Source of the DNA: Chthoniobacterales bacterium
GTDB lineage: Bacteria > Verrucomicrobiota > Verrucomicrobiae > Chthoniobacterales > UBA10450
NCBI GenBank assembly: GCA_003244125.1
Contig: QHBL01000338.1
Coordinates: 1-6,689 of the forward strand
DNA length: 6,689 nucleotides
Reading direction: 5' to 3'
The notes below the pieces were generated by a model. That model was given only the letters and a program-made list of their open reading frames with translations, was not told where the DNA came from and did no database searches. The stretch's first letter is position 1, and each line of letters opens with the position of its first letter. A program made the translations under genes and the position numbers. Positions 1 to 6,088 of this stretch are shown piece by piece.

Positions 1-114
1 TCCGAGAAATCAATGCAACCCCAAATCTTAACATTTGACATTTAAGACGTGGGCGATCAGGACCGGCGGCGTGGCGCGTCCACTGCGGATCCCAGTTTGA
101 AGGGGAAGCAGAGG

Positions 115-212
115 GGTGAGTCTGTGAATCTTGCACAAATTAGATCGACAGTGAGCGCTCCTTTGCTCTGATTGGCTTGGCTGTGCCACGCAAAGGCCGA
201 ATTGAGTTTGCC
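115..212 (+). repeat. Imperfect direct repeat, copy A (transposase boundary)
   Basis: This stretch matches 455-545 in the same orientation, with small gaps. Shared blocks include ctgtgaatcttgca (near 122 and 462), gtcgacag/atcgacag, ctgtgcca and gccgaatt. The copy spans the non-coding lead-in and the first codons of the Y1 transposase remnant that starts at 177. The simplest reading is that transposase elements once lay in tandem and this is one element boundary. The pairing is seen directly in the sequence; the tandem history is inference. Confidence 0.6.
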
Positions 213-450
213 AGTGCTCTGTATCATCTGCTCGATCGCGGAGATCGCCCTGAAGATATTGTGCGCGATGAAACTGACGGCGCGCGCTTCGTCAGCACCT
301 TGGGCCACGTCTGTGAACGCACCGGCTGGCGCGTCCACGCCGTTGTCCTGATGAGCAACCAATTATCACCTGCTGGTGGAAACACCCGCCCCTAATTGGG
401 TGGTGGGCATGCGCTGGTTCCAGATCACTTGGACGGCGGGTGGAAGCAAA
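177..450 (+). pseudogene. REP-associated Y1 (HUH) transposase remnant, frameshifted
   Basis: A transposase of the IS200-like, REP-associated tyrosine (Y1) family would nick and move single-stranded hairpin-bounded DNA. The first frame, from a TTG at 177 (or another start lost nearby), reads VPRKGRIEFASALYHLLDRG, then VRDETDGARF and GWRVHAVVLMSN, which follows the N-terminal half of the family. At 360-369 the bases caattatcac replace the expected cattatcac. One extra A shifts the frame inside the H-Y-H metal-binding motif. In the next frame the family sequence resumes from 370 as LLVETPAPNWVVGMRWFQ and then ITWT. After about 434 the similarity stops abruptly, so the middle and the C-terminal catalytic tyrosine helix are missing. 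It cannot make an active enzyme. Confidence in the family is high. The 3' border is approximate. Confidence 0.85.
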
Positions 451-454
451 AAGG

Positions 455-545
455 GGTTAGCCTGTGAATCTTGCATAAAACGACGTCGACAGGTAAGCGC
501 TGTGATTGCTTGCCTGTGCCAGGCAACTGCCGAATTGGGTTGGCC
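455..545 (+). repeat. Imperfect direct repeat, copy B with start of a further transposase remnant
   Basis: This is the partner of 115-212. Its end, read in one frame from about 513, gives PVPGNCRIGLADV, which lines up with AVPRKGRIEFASA at the start of the transposase remnant at 177. It therefore seems to be the 5' edge of another, much more decayed copy of the same gene. After about 550 the resemblance is lost, and 550-669 shows nothing I can assign. Confidence 0.55.
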
Positions 546-669
546 GATGTCTCAAGTTGCGCCCAGCCGATAGTTTGAGCGAGCTCTACCTTGAGCGATG
601 CCGTTCGCTGACCAAGTCGCCGCCGCAACGTCCCTGGGATGGTGTTCACGCGGCCGCAGCACAAGTAGC

Positions 670-1152
670 TCAGCTATCTTTCTTCGGGACGTTGCGCCGG
701 TCGCAAAAGAACTGTTGCAGCAACTCGGCGCACTCGTCCGCCAGCAATCCGGTGGCGACGTCGCATCGGTGATTGAGCGACGGCATTTGCAATAAGTTGA
801 TCATACTCCCCGCGGCCCCCGCGTGAGGATCAGCGCAGCCGAAAATCACCCGGCGCAGACGCGCGTGCACGATCGCGCCGGCGCACATCGGGCATGGCTC
901 TTTGGTGGCGAACAGTTCGCAATCGGTCAGCCGCCAGTCGCCCAGGGTTGCTGAAGCTTGCGTAATGGCGATCATCTCCGCATGCGCCGTCGCGTCCTTG
1001 AGCATCTCCACCTGATTGTAACCGCGGCCGATGATCCGACCGTCTTTAGCTATCAACGCGCCGACCGGCACTTCACCGGCAGCCGCGGCTTTGGCAGCCA
1101 GGCGCAAAGCTTCGCGCATGAGAGCACGGTCATCTTGCGCCAGGAGGTCCAT
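670..1152 (-). CDS. tadA: tRNA-specific adenosine deaminase TadA
   Basis: This enzyme deaminates adenosine-34 of tRNA-Arg(ACG) to inosine in the cytoplasm, so that one tRNA reads CGU, CGC and CGA codons. The 160-residue product is a single cytidine/deoxycytidylate-deaminase-fold domain. Zinc ligands and the proton shuttle are visible as HAE (His57, Glu59) and PCPMC (Cys87, Cys90), with VPVGALI before them and DPHAGAAGS and LNH after. With the ATG at 1152 these residues take the same numbers as in E. coli TadA (H57, E59, C87, C90). I therefore prefer it to the TTG six bases upstream (1158). Length is normal for the family (about 150-170). No strong Shine-Dalgarno site is seen. It is transcribed divergently from the secreted protein gene at 1209, with 56 bp between the start codons. 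Its 3' end faces the transposase remnants. A free nucleobase deaminase such as guanine deaminase is a less likely alternative. Confidence 0.93.
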   Translation of the reverse strand: MDLLAQDDRALMREALRLAAKAAAAGEVPVGALIAKDGRIIGRGYNQVEMLKDATAHAEMIAITQASATLGDWRLTDCELFATKEPCPMCAGAIVHARLRRVIFGCADPHAGAAGSMINLLQMPSLNHRCDVATGLLADECAELLQQFFCDRRNVPKKDS

Positions 1153-1208
1153 GCCCAACCCTACCGTTTTGCTTTACAAACGCGACGCCGCTCTGGCATT
1201 CTCGCCCG

Positions 1209-1700
1209 ATGCGTCTCGCCTTCGTCGTTTCATTCTGCTTCCTCGCCTTGGTGGCGCGCGCGCAGGAACAGGAACGCAAACTCGTCGATCGTTTGCTCGA
1301 GCCAAATACCACGCTGGAGAATCCGGCGCAGCACAAGCAGTTCAATGGCGCCGGCGCGGTGACAGCGAAGTCTGCCTCCACGCGCGCGTTCTACGTTTCG
1401 AATCACGATCTCGCCAAGACATTCGCCGGGACGCGTGAGTTCAGCACGCGCTCGTATTCATCGCGGCCGTTCGCCACCAAAGGCGCCACCCTGCCGGCGG
1501 CGCCTCGCACTAAAACTTTCGCGACTCAAGACGCTCGCGGCGTTTCCTCCGCGCGCGACGCGGGCAAAAGCTATGACACGCGCAAATATGCCGGCACTCG
1601 TCCCTTCGCCGGTCGTGGCAAGAGCCAGGAGGCGCTGCATCAGCAGGATCGCCCGCTCTCCATCGACGACGTCCGCGAGCTGCTGAACAAGAACAAGTAG
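1209..1700 (+). CDS. Small secreted repetitive protein of unknown function
   Basis: I do not recognise a named family. The 163-residue product starts with a clear signal peptide: a short basic start, the hydrophobic stretch AFVVSFCFLALVA, and likely cleavage after ARA (residue 18, before QEQE). It should therefore be exported. The mature part is basic, with many Arg, Lys, Ser, Thr and Ala and almost no long hydrophobic runs. It contains loose repeats: TFAGTREF (71-78), RPFATKG (86-92), KTFATQD (102-108), YAGTRPFAGR (127-136). The C-terminus ends in a charged helix-like tail, LSIDDVRELLNKNK (150-163). No cysteine remains after the signal peptide and no catalytic motif is visible. It is only 38 bp upstream of the tyrS ATG and could be co-transcribed with it. 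The upstream gap shared with tadA is 56 bp. A lineage-restricted envelope or periplasmic structural protein is plausible but unproven. Confidence 0.8.
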   Translation: MRLAFVVSFCFLALVARAQEQERKLVDRLLEPNTTLENPAQHKQFNGAGAVTAKSASTRAFYVSNHDLAKTFAGTREFSTRSYSSRPFATKGATLPAAPRTKTFATQDARGVSSARDAGKSYDTRKYAGTRPFAGRGKSQEALHQQDRPLSIDDVRELLNKNK

Positions 1701-1738
1701 GTTGTCGCCGCGCGGCGGTTGCCTGTAGCTTGCGCGCG

Positions 1739-2896
1739 ATGGCGGCTCCCGAATCACAGCTCGTCCGCGCCGCGGCGCAAATCATCAGCGAGGCCGAACT
1801 GGCGCAGAAGCTTGCCGCGGGCCGGCCGCTCCGGGTCAAGCTCGGCGTCGATCCCACCAGCGCCGACATTCACCTCGGCCACTCACTTATCCTGCGGAAA
1901 CTGCGCGATTTCCAGGAGCTCGGGCACCAGGCGATCCTCATCATCGGCGATTTCACCGCTCTCGTTGGCGACCCGAGCGGGCGTTCCGCGACACGGCCGC
2001 AGCTTTCCCGCGAGCAGGTGCAGGCAAACGCCCAGACCTACCGCGAGCAGGCGTTCAAGATCCTGGACGAAAGCCGCACCGAAATTTTCTACAACAGCCA
2101 GTGGCTGGCCAGGTTTACCTTCGAGGAAGTTATCCGGTTGAACAGCGCCGTCACCCTCCAGCAGCTACTGCAACGCGAAGATTTCCGCGCCCGCATCAAA
2201 CAGGAGCAGCCGATTCACGCGCACGAGATTCAGTATCCGATGATGCAGGCCTACGATTCGGTCATGGTCAAAGCCGATGTGGAGCTCGGCGGCACCGATC
2301 AGCTTTTCAACATTTTGCTCGGGCGCGAGTTGCAAAAAGACAAAGGCCAGCCGCAGCAGGTGGTGTTGCTCATGCCCATCCTGGAAGGGCTCGATGGCGA
2401 AAAAAAGATGAGCAAAAGCCTCGGCAATTACGTCGCGCTCAATGATTCGCCGGCGGAGATGTTCGGCAAGCTCATGAGTATCTCCGATGAGCTGATGGCG
2501 CGCTACTACCAGCTGCTGCTTGGCCGCGAGCTACCGCGCGAAGAGCATCCGCTCGAAGCGAAGAGGCAGCTCGGCTGGGAAATCGTCGCGACGTATCATT
2601 CCCGTGAAGCCGCCGATCGCGCACGCGATGACTGGACGACGCGTTTCAGCAAGAAGGACCTCGGGCACGCCGCGCTCGCGCCGTTTCCCGCCCGCACCGC
2701 CGATCTAGTCAGCATCGTCGTTGCCGCATTCGCGTCGCTCGACCTAACGAGGTCACGTACGGAAGCAAGCCGCTTGATCAGGCAAGGCAGCGTTCAACTC
2801 GATGGGCAGAAACTGATAGATCCGACGATGCACGTCGACCTCGGGGCGGGGCAGACATTGCGCCTGGATAAAACTCACGCGGTGCGAGTCGAGTAA
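1739..2896 (+). CDS. tyrS: Tyrosine--tRNA ligase (tyrosyl-tRNA synthetase)
   Basis: This cytoplasmic enzyme activates tyrosine with ATP and charges tRNA-Tyr. The 385-residue product shows the class I Rossmann-fold signatures: LGVDPTSADIHLGH, with the HIGH-type motif HLGH at 45-48; IGDFTALVGDPSGRS (69-83); the tyrosine-site block YPMMQAYDSV and ELGGTDQ (about 166-188); and a perfect KMSKS loop at 223-227. The C-terminal 60 residues, from RSRTEASRLIRQGSVQLDG, are an S4 RNA-binding domain. Spacing and wording fit the longer bacterial TyrRS type (TyrZ-like, about 400 residues). The ATG at 1739 is chosen over an in-frame TTG at 1730, because the TTG adds only three residues and neither has a clear ribosome site. 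It follows the secreted protein gene by 38 bp. No T-box leader is visible. Confidence 0.95.
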   Translation: MAAPESQLVRAAAQIISEAELAQKLAAGRPLRVKLGVDPTSADIHLGHSLILRKLRDFQELGHQAILIIGDFTALVGDPSGRSATRPQLSREQVQANAQTYREQAFKILDESRTEIFYNSQWLARFTFEEVIRLNSAVTLQQLLQREDFRARIKQEQPIHAHEIQYPMMQAYDSVMVKADVELGGTDQLFNILLGRELQKDKGQPQQVVLLMPILEGLDGEKKMSKSLGNYVALNDSPAEMFGKLMSISDELMARYYQLLLGRELPREEHPLEAKRQLGWEIVATYHSREAADRARDDWTTRFSKKDLGHAALAPFPARTADLVSIVVAAFASLDLTRSRTEASRLIRQGSVQLDGQKLIDPTMHVDLGAGQTLRLDKTHAVRVE

Positions 2897-2921
2897 ACAC
2901 AACCTCGAGCGCGCTTTGTGT
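2897..2921 (+). terminator. Weak hairpin after tyrS
   Basis: Arms acacaa (2897-2902) and ttgtgt (2916-2921) can pair around a GC-rich loop that itself holds the palindrome agcgcgct (2908-2915). No U-run follows, so it is at best a weak or factor-dependent terminator. Confidence 0.25.
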
Positions 2922-3447
2922 CCCATACTAAGCTGCCGCGTCATGAGTGCTGTCCTAGCAAAAGCCGCAGCGTTTTGTCAATAGTGAGGACCGACCCCGA
3001 TTCTTGTTCTGGAGGCCGTTTTTCGATCCTTGCGGCTGTTTAAGAACATTGCTTTACCAGATAGCCATGTCGGGCGAGCCGGTTTTTTCGCGCGCGATTC
3101 TCATTGAGTTCCGGACCCGGTGAGCGCCACGCAGGCGCGTAAATCTTAGCTGAAAACGGAATCCGTTTACGCCCCGGAAAATTTTACAACATGAAAACGG
3201 AATCGATCCTGACCTCTGCAAATTTGGCGTCGCGAAAAACGACAGTAGCGACAGGTGTTATTATTGAACTAACGCTGCTTGTTTGAGCTACTTGCAAACA
3301 AAATGCGCAACTGACGATTTTCTCTTGTCACGTAAGTTCGCGTCGTTACAAACTCGGTCACCCCTCAAACGCTGCCCCCCCGCAATTTGACTCCCGGCTT
3401 ACCCTTAGAGCCAAGCTCGGCGCCCGCGTGCGACGAGTATCCAACCC
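2922..3447. other. Non-coding stretch with short inverted and direct repeats
   Basis: No credible gene is seen here on either strand. Visible structure: gaggaccgaccccgattc (2986-3003) imperfectly inverted against gaatcgatcctgacctc (3200-3216); a near palindrome aaacgga-a-tccgttt (3154-3168) inside gcgtaaa/tttacgc arms (3137-3143, 3166-3172); a 13-base direct repeat tgaaaacggaatc (3151 and 3192); a hairpin ttgtttg/caaacaa (3279-3285, 3295-3301); and a run of seven C around 3375. Part of it may be a decayed mini-element, and the last 130 bases may carry the promoter of the gene at 3458. Confidence 0.6.
3325..3352 (+). promoter_or_regulatory. Possible sigma70-type promoter for the secreted pair
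   Basis: TTGTCA (3325-3330) and TACAAA (3347-3352) match the -35 and -10 consensus at five and four of six bases, with a 16-base spacer. They lie about 105 bases before the start codon at 3458. The match could be chance. Confidence 0.25.
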
Positions 3448-3453
3448 AGGAGA
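3448..3453 (+). promoter_or_regulatory. Strong ribosome binding site fixing the start at 3458
   Basis: AGGAGA lies five bases (from the end of AGGAG) ahead of the ATG at 3458. It is the best Shine-Dalgarno site in the window. It favours that ATG over the in-frame GTG at 3428 and places a clean signal peptide at the N-terminus. Confidence 0.75.
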
Positions 3454-3457
3454 AACC

Positions 3458-3931
3458 ATGAAATTACTTCCCGCAGTGCTCGCGGCCAGCTGCATCATCT
3501 GCTACGCCGCTACCACCCAAGCTCAATCACCAACCACCGCTCTGCCACTGATCGATCGCGGCCCTGCCGCCGCGATGTCTCTTGAGAGCACAGGCGCAAT
3601 TAACCTCACCAGTGCCCGAGGATTCTTCGGTCGGGTAGCGGCGAGGACGAATCAGGCGGTGGCAGCGCAATTGCAGTTTCCAGTCGATCTCGCCGGTCAG
3701 CGTGTCCTCGTCCAATCGCTGGATGGCGCACAACTCATCGGCACCACCGACAAGCTCACGCTTGGAGCAGATGGCACGGCAACTATTCGAGTCGGACTAG
3801 GCGCTGCGGAGGGACTTTATCGGATCGGAGTCGTGTGTGGCGACTCGCGCGCGCTCGTTCGTTTTTACGCCGTCGCGCCCGGCAGACCGAATCCAGACCC
3901 AACGCTGCTCATTCCAAGTTCGACCCCCTAG
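3458..3931 (+). CDS. Small exported protein preceding an RHS-type gene
   Basis: No named family is recognised with certainty. The 157-residue product begins MKLLPAVLAASCIICYA, a typical signal peptide, with likely cleavage after TTQA (near residue 22). The mature part has alternating short hydrophobic and polar segments, for example VAAQLQFPVDLAGQRVLVQSL, LTLGADGTATIRVGLG and GLYRIGVVCG. This looks like an all-beta, Ig-like sandwich. It ends in a proline-rich tail. A good ribosome site sets the start. The stop is only 12 bases before the next start, so the pair is probably one transcript and the protein may act with, or be displayed with, the RHS protein. That partnership is inference from spacing and shared export signals. 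It could equally be an independent envelope protein. Confidence 0.75.
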   Translation: MKLLPAVLAASCIICYAATTQAQSPTTALPLIDRGPAAAMSLESTGAINLTSARGFFGRVAARTNQAVAAQLQFPVDLAGQRVLVQSLDGAQLIGTTDKLTLGADGTATIRVGLGAAEGLYRIGVVCGDSRALVRFYAVAPGRPNPDPTLLIPSSTP

Positions 3932-3943
3932 ATCAAACCGAAC

Positions 3944-5016
3944 ATGAGTTCCCCACGCTTAACTAACGACCGCTTCATCGCACCGCGCTGCTGCTATGCG
4001 CTATCGCTGCTCACGCTGTTCTTGCTTGCAGGTCTAAAGCCGGCGCTCGCCCAAATCGGCAACAGCAACCCCGCCGGCCCGGCGGGCGCCTTCAACGGCT
4101 CGATCACCACCGGTTGCGCCTATGATCCGGCGACTGGTAATGAGACGAGGCAGGTAACTGACCTATCCCTCCCCAGCGTCGGCGCATATCCACTTGCGTT
4201 CACCAGAATTTCAAATAGCCGCGCGGCTACCACTACCACGCCCTTTGGGATTCCGGGTACTTGGGAGCACTCTTATGACTGGTTCATGGTGCAGAATCAG
4301 TCCAGCGGCCTGAAACCATCAAGCTACGAGGTTGTCTTTCCTGACGGTTGCGACGAGACCTTCTTTTCGTCCGGTGGCCCGGTCTCCAAGGGGATACGAG
4401 ACCGCATCACTCCGCTCAATACCTCCACCATGCTTACCTACCTCGTTTTGCCTGATGGCGGCAAGGTCGAGTTTGCGACAACCCGGCAGGTGTTCGGTAC
4501 CGGATATTCTACGTGTTCAAGCCAACAGCCCTGATTGACCCGTACGGGCAGCGCACCACCTTCACCTACGACCCCGTCAACACCACTCAATTGACCCAGA
4601 TCACTGAACCGGGTGGCCGCTATATTCAGCTTTCTTATACAACAATTGGTGGACTGCTGCGGATCGATCACATCACCGCCAGCGATGGCCTGACGGTGCA
4701 ATATAGCTATCAGACGCTAGCGCTGCCTTTCGATACTACGGCGCTGACCGGCGTGACCTACCTCGGCGATAATACGATGAAAGCGACCTACACGTATCAG
4801 CCAGCGAACGTCTCGCCCGACAACAACTTCCCGCTGCTCGCCACCTGTGACGACCCGATGTACGCCGGCCCGAAGAAGAAGATTCAGTATAGCTTCGCGA
4901 CGGCAAACGCTGATTCGACGATCCCTGTCGCAGCGGGTCAGCTCGACAGTGAAAAAAGCGGGACGACCGGCGTGATGGTTTCGCAACTTGTTGTCCATCG
5001 ACTACGCTCGGGATGA
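3944..5016 (+). pseudogene. Secreted RHS/YD-repeat protein, frameshifted and 3' truncated
   Basis: Intact relatives are very large secreted or surface proteins whose YD repeats form a hollow shell around a variable C-terminal, often toxic, domain. The first frame (3944-4534) has a signal peptide, with hydrophobic core YALSLLTLFLLAG and likely cleavage after ALA at residue 36. It then shows the N-terminal RHS module: GNETRQVTDLSLPSVGAYPL, AFTRISNS, TWEHSYDWF, VVFPDG, LPDGGKVEF. Near 4505-4510 one base appears missing (tattctac where tat-tNc-tac is expected). The second frame continues smoothly from 4513 as VFKPTALIDPYGQRTTFTYD, TEPGGRYIQLSY, VTYLGDNTMKATYTYQP and YAGPKKKIQYSF. The joined product would be only about 355 residues, against more than a thousand in most relatives. 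It ends after TGVMVSQLVV, where repeat-derived sequence begins and supplies the stop. The frameshift could be a sequencing error. The truncation cannot be explained that way. Confidence 0.8.
4994..5016 (+). repeat. Partial copy of the dispersed palindromic repeat (one end)
   Basis: The twelve bases cgctcgggatga at 5005-5016 are identical to 6040-6051, the right end of the palindromic repeat at 5960-6052, and in the same orientation. The flank catcgacta resembles the inner part of such repeats. It sits at the point where RHS similarity ends, and its TGA (5014-5016) stops the reading frame. Confidence 0.5.
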
Positions 5017-5037
5017 GAGGGCGCTTTTTAACGTGAA

Positions 5038-5964
5038 TCATTCCTGCAATCCCGGAACGTGCGCGTAACCCACAAACCGCGGATGCGCTTTCCCGTCCTC
5101 TTCCTTCTCTGCGCGCGGCAACTTGAAATCGAATACGCTCACGCCGAACCGCTGCTGGCTTTGATAGGTGCGCCCGTCGCTGGCGCCGACCATGATCCGC
5201 GCGCCGCTTTTCTTCTCGCGCCCGAGATAGATCATGGCGTGCGTGATCGGTGGATCGCGCTCGATGGAATAGGTGCCGGTCCAGAAAAGCAGGTCGCCCG
5301 GTTTGAGATTGTCGAATTCGAATGAATCGTCTTTGCGGCTCACCACCGGCTCGAAAGTGCCGGCCTTGCGCGCCCAAACGTATTGGGCGCTCGAGTCGCG
5401 CGGCACCTCGCCGATGCCGCTTTGGGTGAGGACGAAATAAACGAAGCCGGAGCAATCCATGCCGCCGTTCGCAGGGTCAGCCGAGCCATATTTGTAATCG
5501 AGATTGCGACTCGTTAGCTCGAGTGCGGAGGTGAGAAGCTTTTGCACTTTTTCCGGATAATGCTCGAAGCCGGCGATGGCGTCGGGAGACAAACTCGCGT
5601 TCGGCGCACCCCGCTTGTTTGGCTCGGGCGAAGGCGAAGCGCTGGGTGTCGGCGTTTCCGCCGGGAACGGCGATGGCGTTTCTGTTGGTGACGGGCTCGG
5701 CGATGACTTCTTCCTCCGCTTCGGGGAAGTAGAGTGCGAGGGCGACTCTTCTTCAGCTGGCGTCGGCGAAGCTTTCTTCTTCTTCCGCGGTGAAGCGCTG
5801 GCTGATGGCGTCGGCGACTCCTTTGGCGCCGCCCTCTTTTTTTTGTGCGGTGTCGGCGTCGGCGTGGAGAAGATATCCTTGATGCGCTCGCCGATAGTTT
5901 GGGCAGGCGCCGGTGACGAAACGCTGAACGCGATGAGCAGAACGAGGACGCGCGACAGCGTCAT
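5038..5964 (-). CDS. Exported NlpC/P60-family hydrolase with Pro/Ser/Lys-rich linker
   Basis: This is probably a cell-wall peptidase that cuts stem peptides of peptidoglycan outside the cytoplasm. The product is 308 residues from the ATG at 5964. Order: signal peptide (SRVLVLLIAFSVSSPAPA, cleavage near residue 21); a low-complexity linker (about 32-118) of SPTP-type repeats broken by KKK and RRKK clusters; then an NlpC/P60 domain (about 135-305). Catalytic Cys171 is in MDCSGFVYF. LKPGDLLFW (220-228) follows. His242 is in THAMIYLG. The third polar residue is not obvious; the segment after the histidine reads MVGASDGRTY. The reading frame stays open upstream to a GTG at 6054, but that extension (SSRAKRS...DPSTSLG) is translated repeat DNA. 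I therefore prefer 5964, which puts the signal peptide first. It is convergent with the RHS remnant (21 bp between ends) and lies downstream of an M20 peptidase on the same strand. Confidence 0.85.
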   Translation of the reverse strand: MTLSRVLVLLIAFSVSSPAPAQTIGERIKDIFSTPTPTPHKKKRAAPKESPTPSASASPRKKKKASPTPAEEESPSHSTSPKRRKKSSPSPSPTETPSPFPAETPTPSASPSPEPNKRGAPNASLSPDAIAGFEHYPEKVQKLLTSALELTSRNLDYKYGSADPANGGMDCSGFVYFVLTQSGIGEVPRDSSAQYVWARKAGTFEPVVSRKDDSFEFDNLKPGDLLFWTGTYSIERDPPITHAMIYLGREKKSGARIMVGASDGRTYQSQQRFGVSVFDFKLPRAEKEEDGKAHPRFVGYAHVPGLQE

Positions 5965-6052
5965 CCCGAGCGATGTCGAGGGATCTTGGCGCACAAGCCT
6001 GAAGGTAACGCCTCGGGATCCCTCGGCTGCACTGCGCTTCGCTCGGGATGAC
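5960..6052. repeat. Palindromic dispersed repeat with nested inverted repeats
   Basis: Perfect 14-base terminal inverted repeats gtcatcccgagcga (5960-5973) and tcgctcgggatgac (6039-6052) enclose a second inverted pair, cgagggatc (5977-5985) and gatccctcg (6017-6025). Total length is 93 bases. The layout is that of a REP/MITE-like non-autonomous repeat. Its translation in one frame (DPSTSLGMT) is of a type I recall as often mistaken for protein in soil bacterial genomes. The left arm contains the start codon of the NlpC/P60 gene. Confidence 0.8.
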
Positions 6053-6088
6053 ACGGTCGGCGAGGTTTACTCGAAAGAGCCGTGAGTT

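Noticed and set aside
26..47. Inverted repeat tcttaa/ttaaga
   Set aside because: The stem is only six A/T-rich bases with a ten-base loop and no T-run; chance is likely in this AT-rich patch.
35..63. Perfect TTGACA -35-like hexamer at 35-40
   Set aside because: No acceptable -10 lies at 16-18 bases (caggac is found at 17), and only a decayed transposase follows.
1706..1717. Perfect 12-base palindrome cgccgcgcggcg between the secreted protein gene and tyrS
   Set aside because: It is pure GC in GC-rich sequence, has no loop or T-run, and sits too close to the tyrS start to be a convincing terminator or operator.
3066..3100. Terminator suggested by a six-T run near 3083
   Set aside because: No stable stem precedes the T-run.
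4513..5016. Separate gene starting at GTG 4513
   Set aside because: It has no ribosome site and begins in mid-domain; its similarity continues directly from the upstream frame, so it is the second part of the broken RHS gene.
4736..5455. Long minus-strand open frame rich in Arg
   Set aside because: It overlaps the RHS remnant and the NlpC/P60 catalytic domain, both with clear family motifs in other frames.
5576..6085. Long plus-strand open frame rich in Gly, Asp and Phe
   Set aside because: It is the antisense of the Pro/Ser/Lys linker of the NlpC/P60 gene; its composition comes from that low-complexity sequence.
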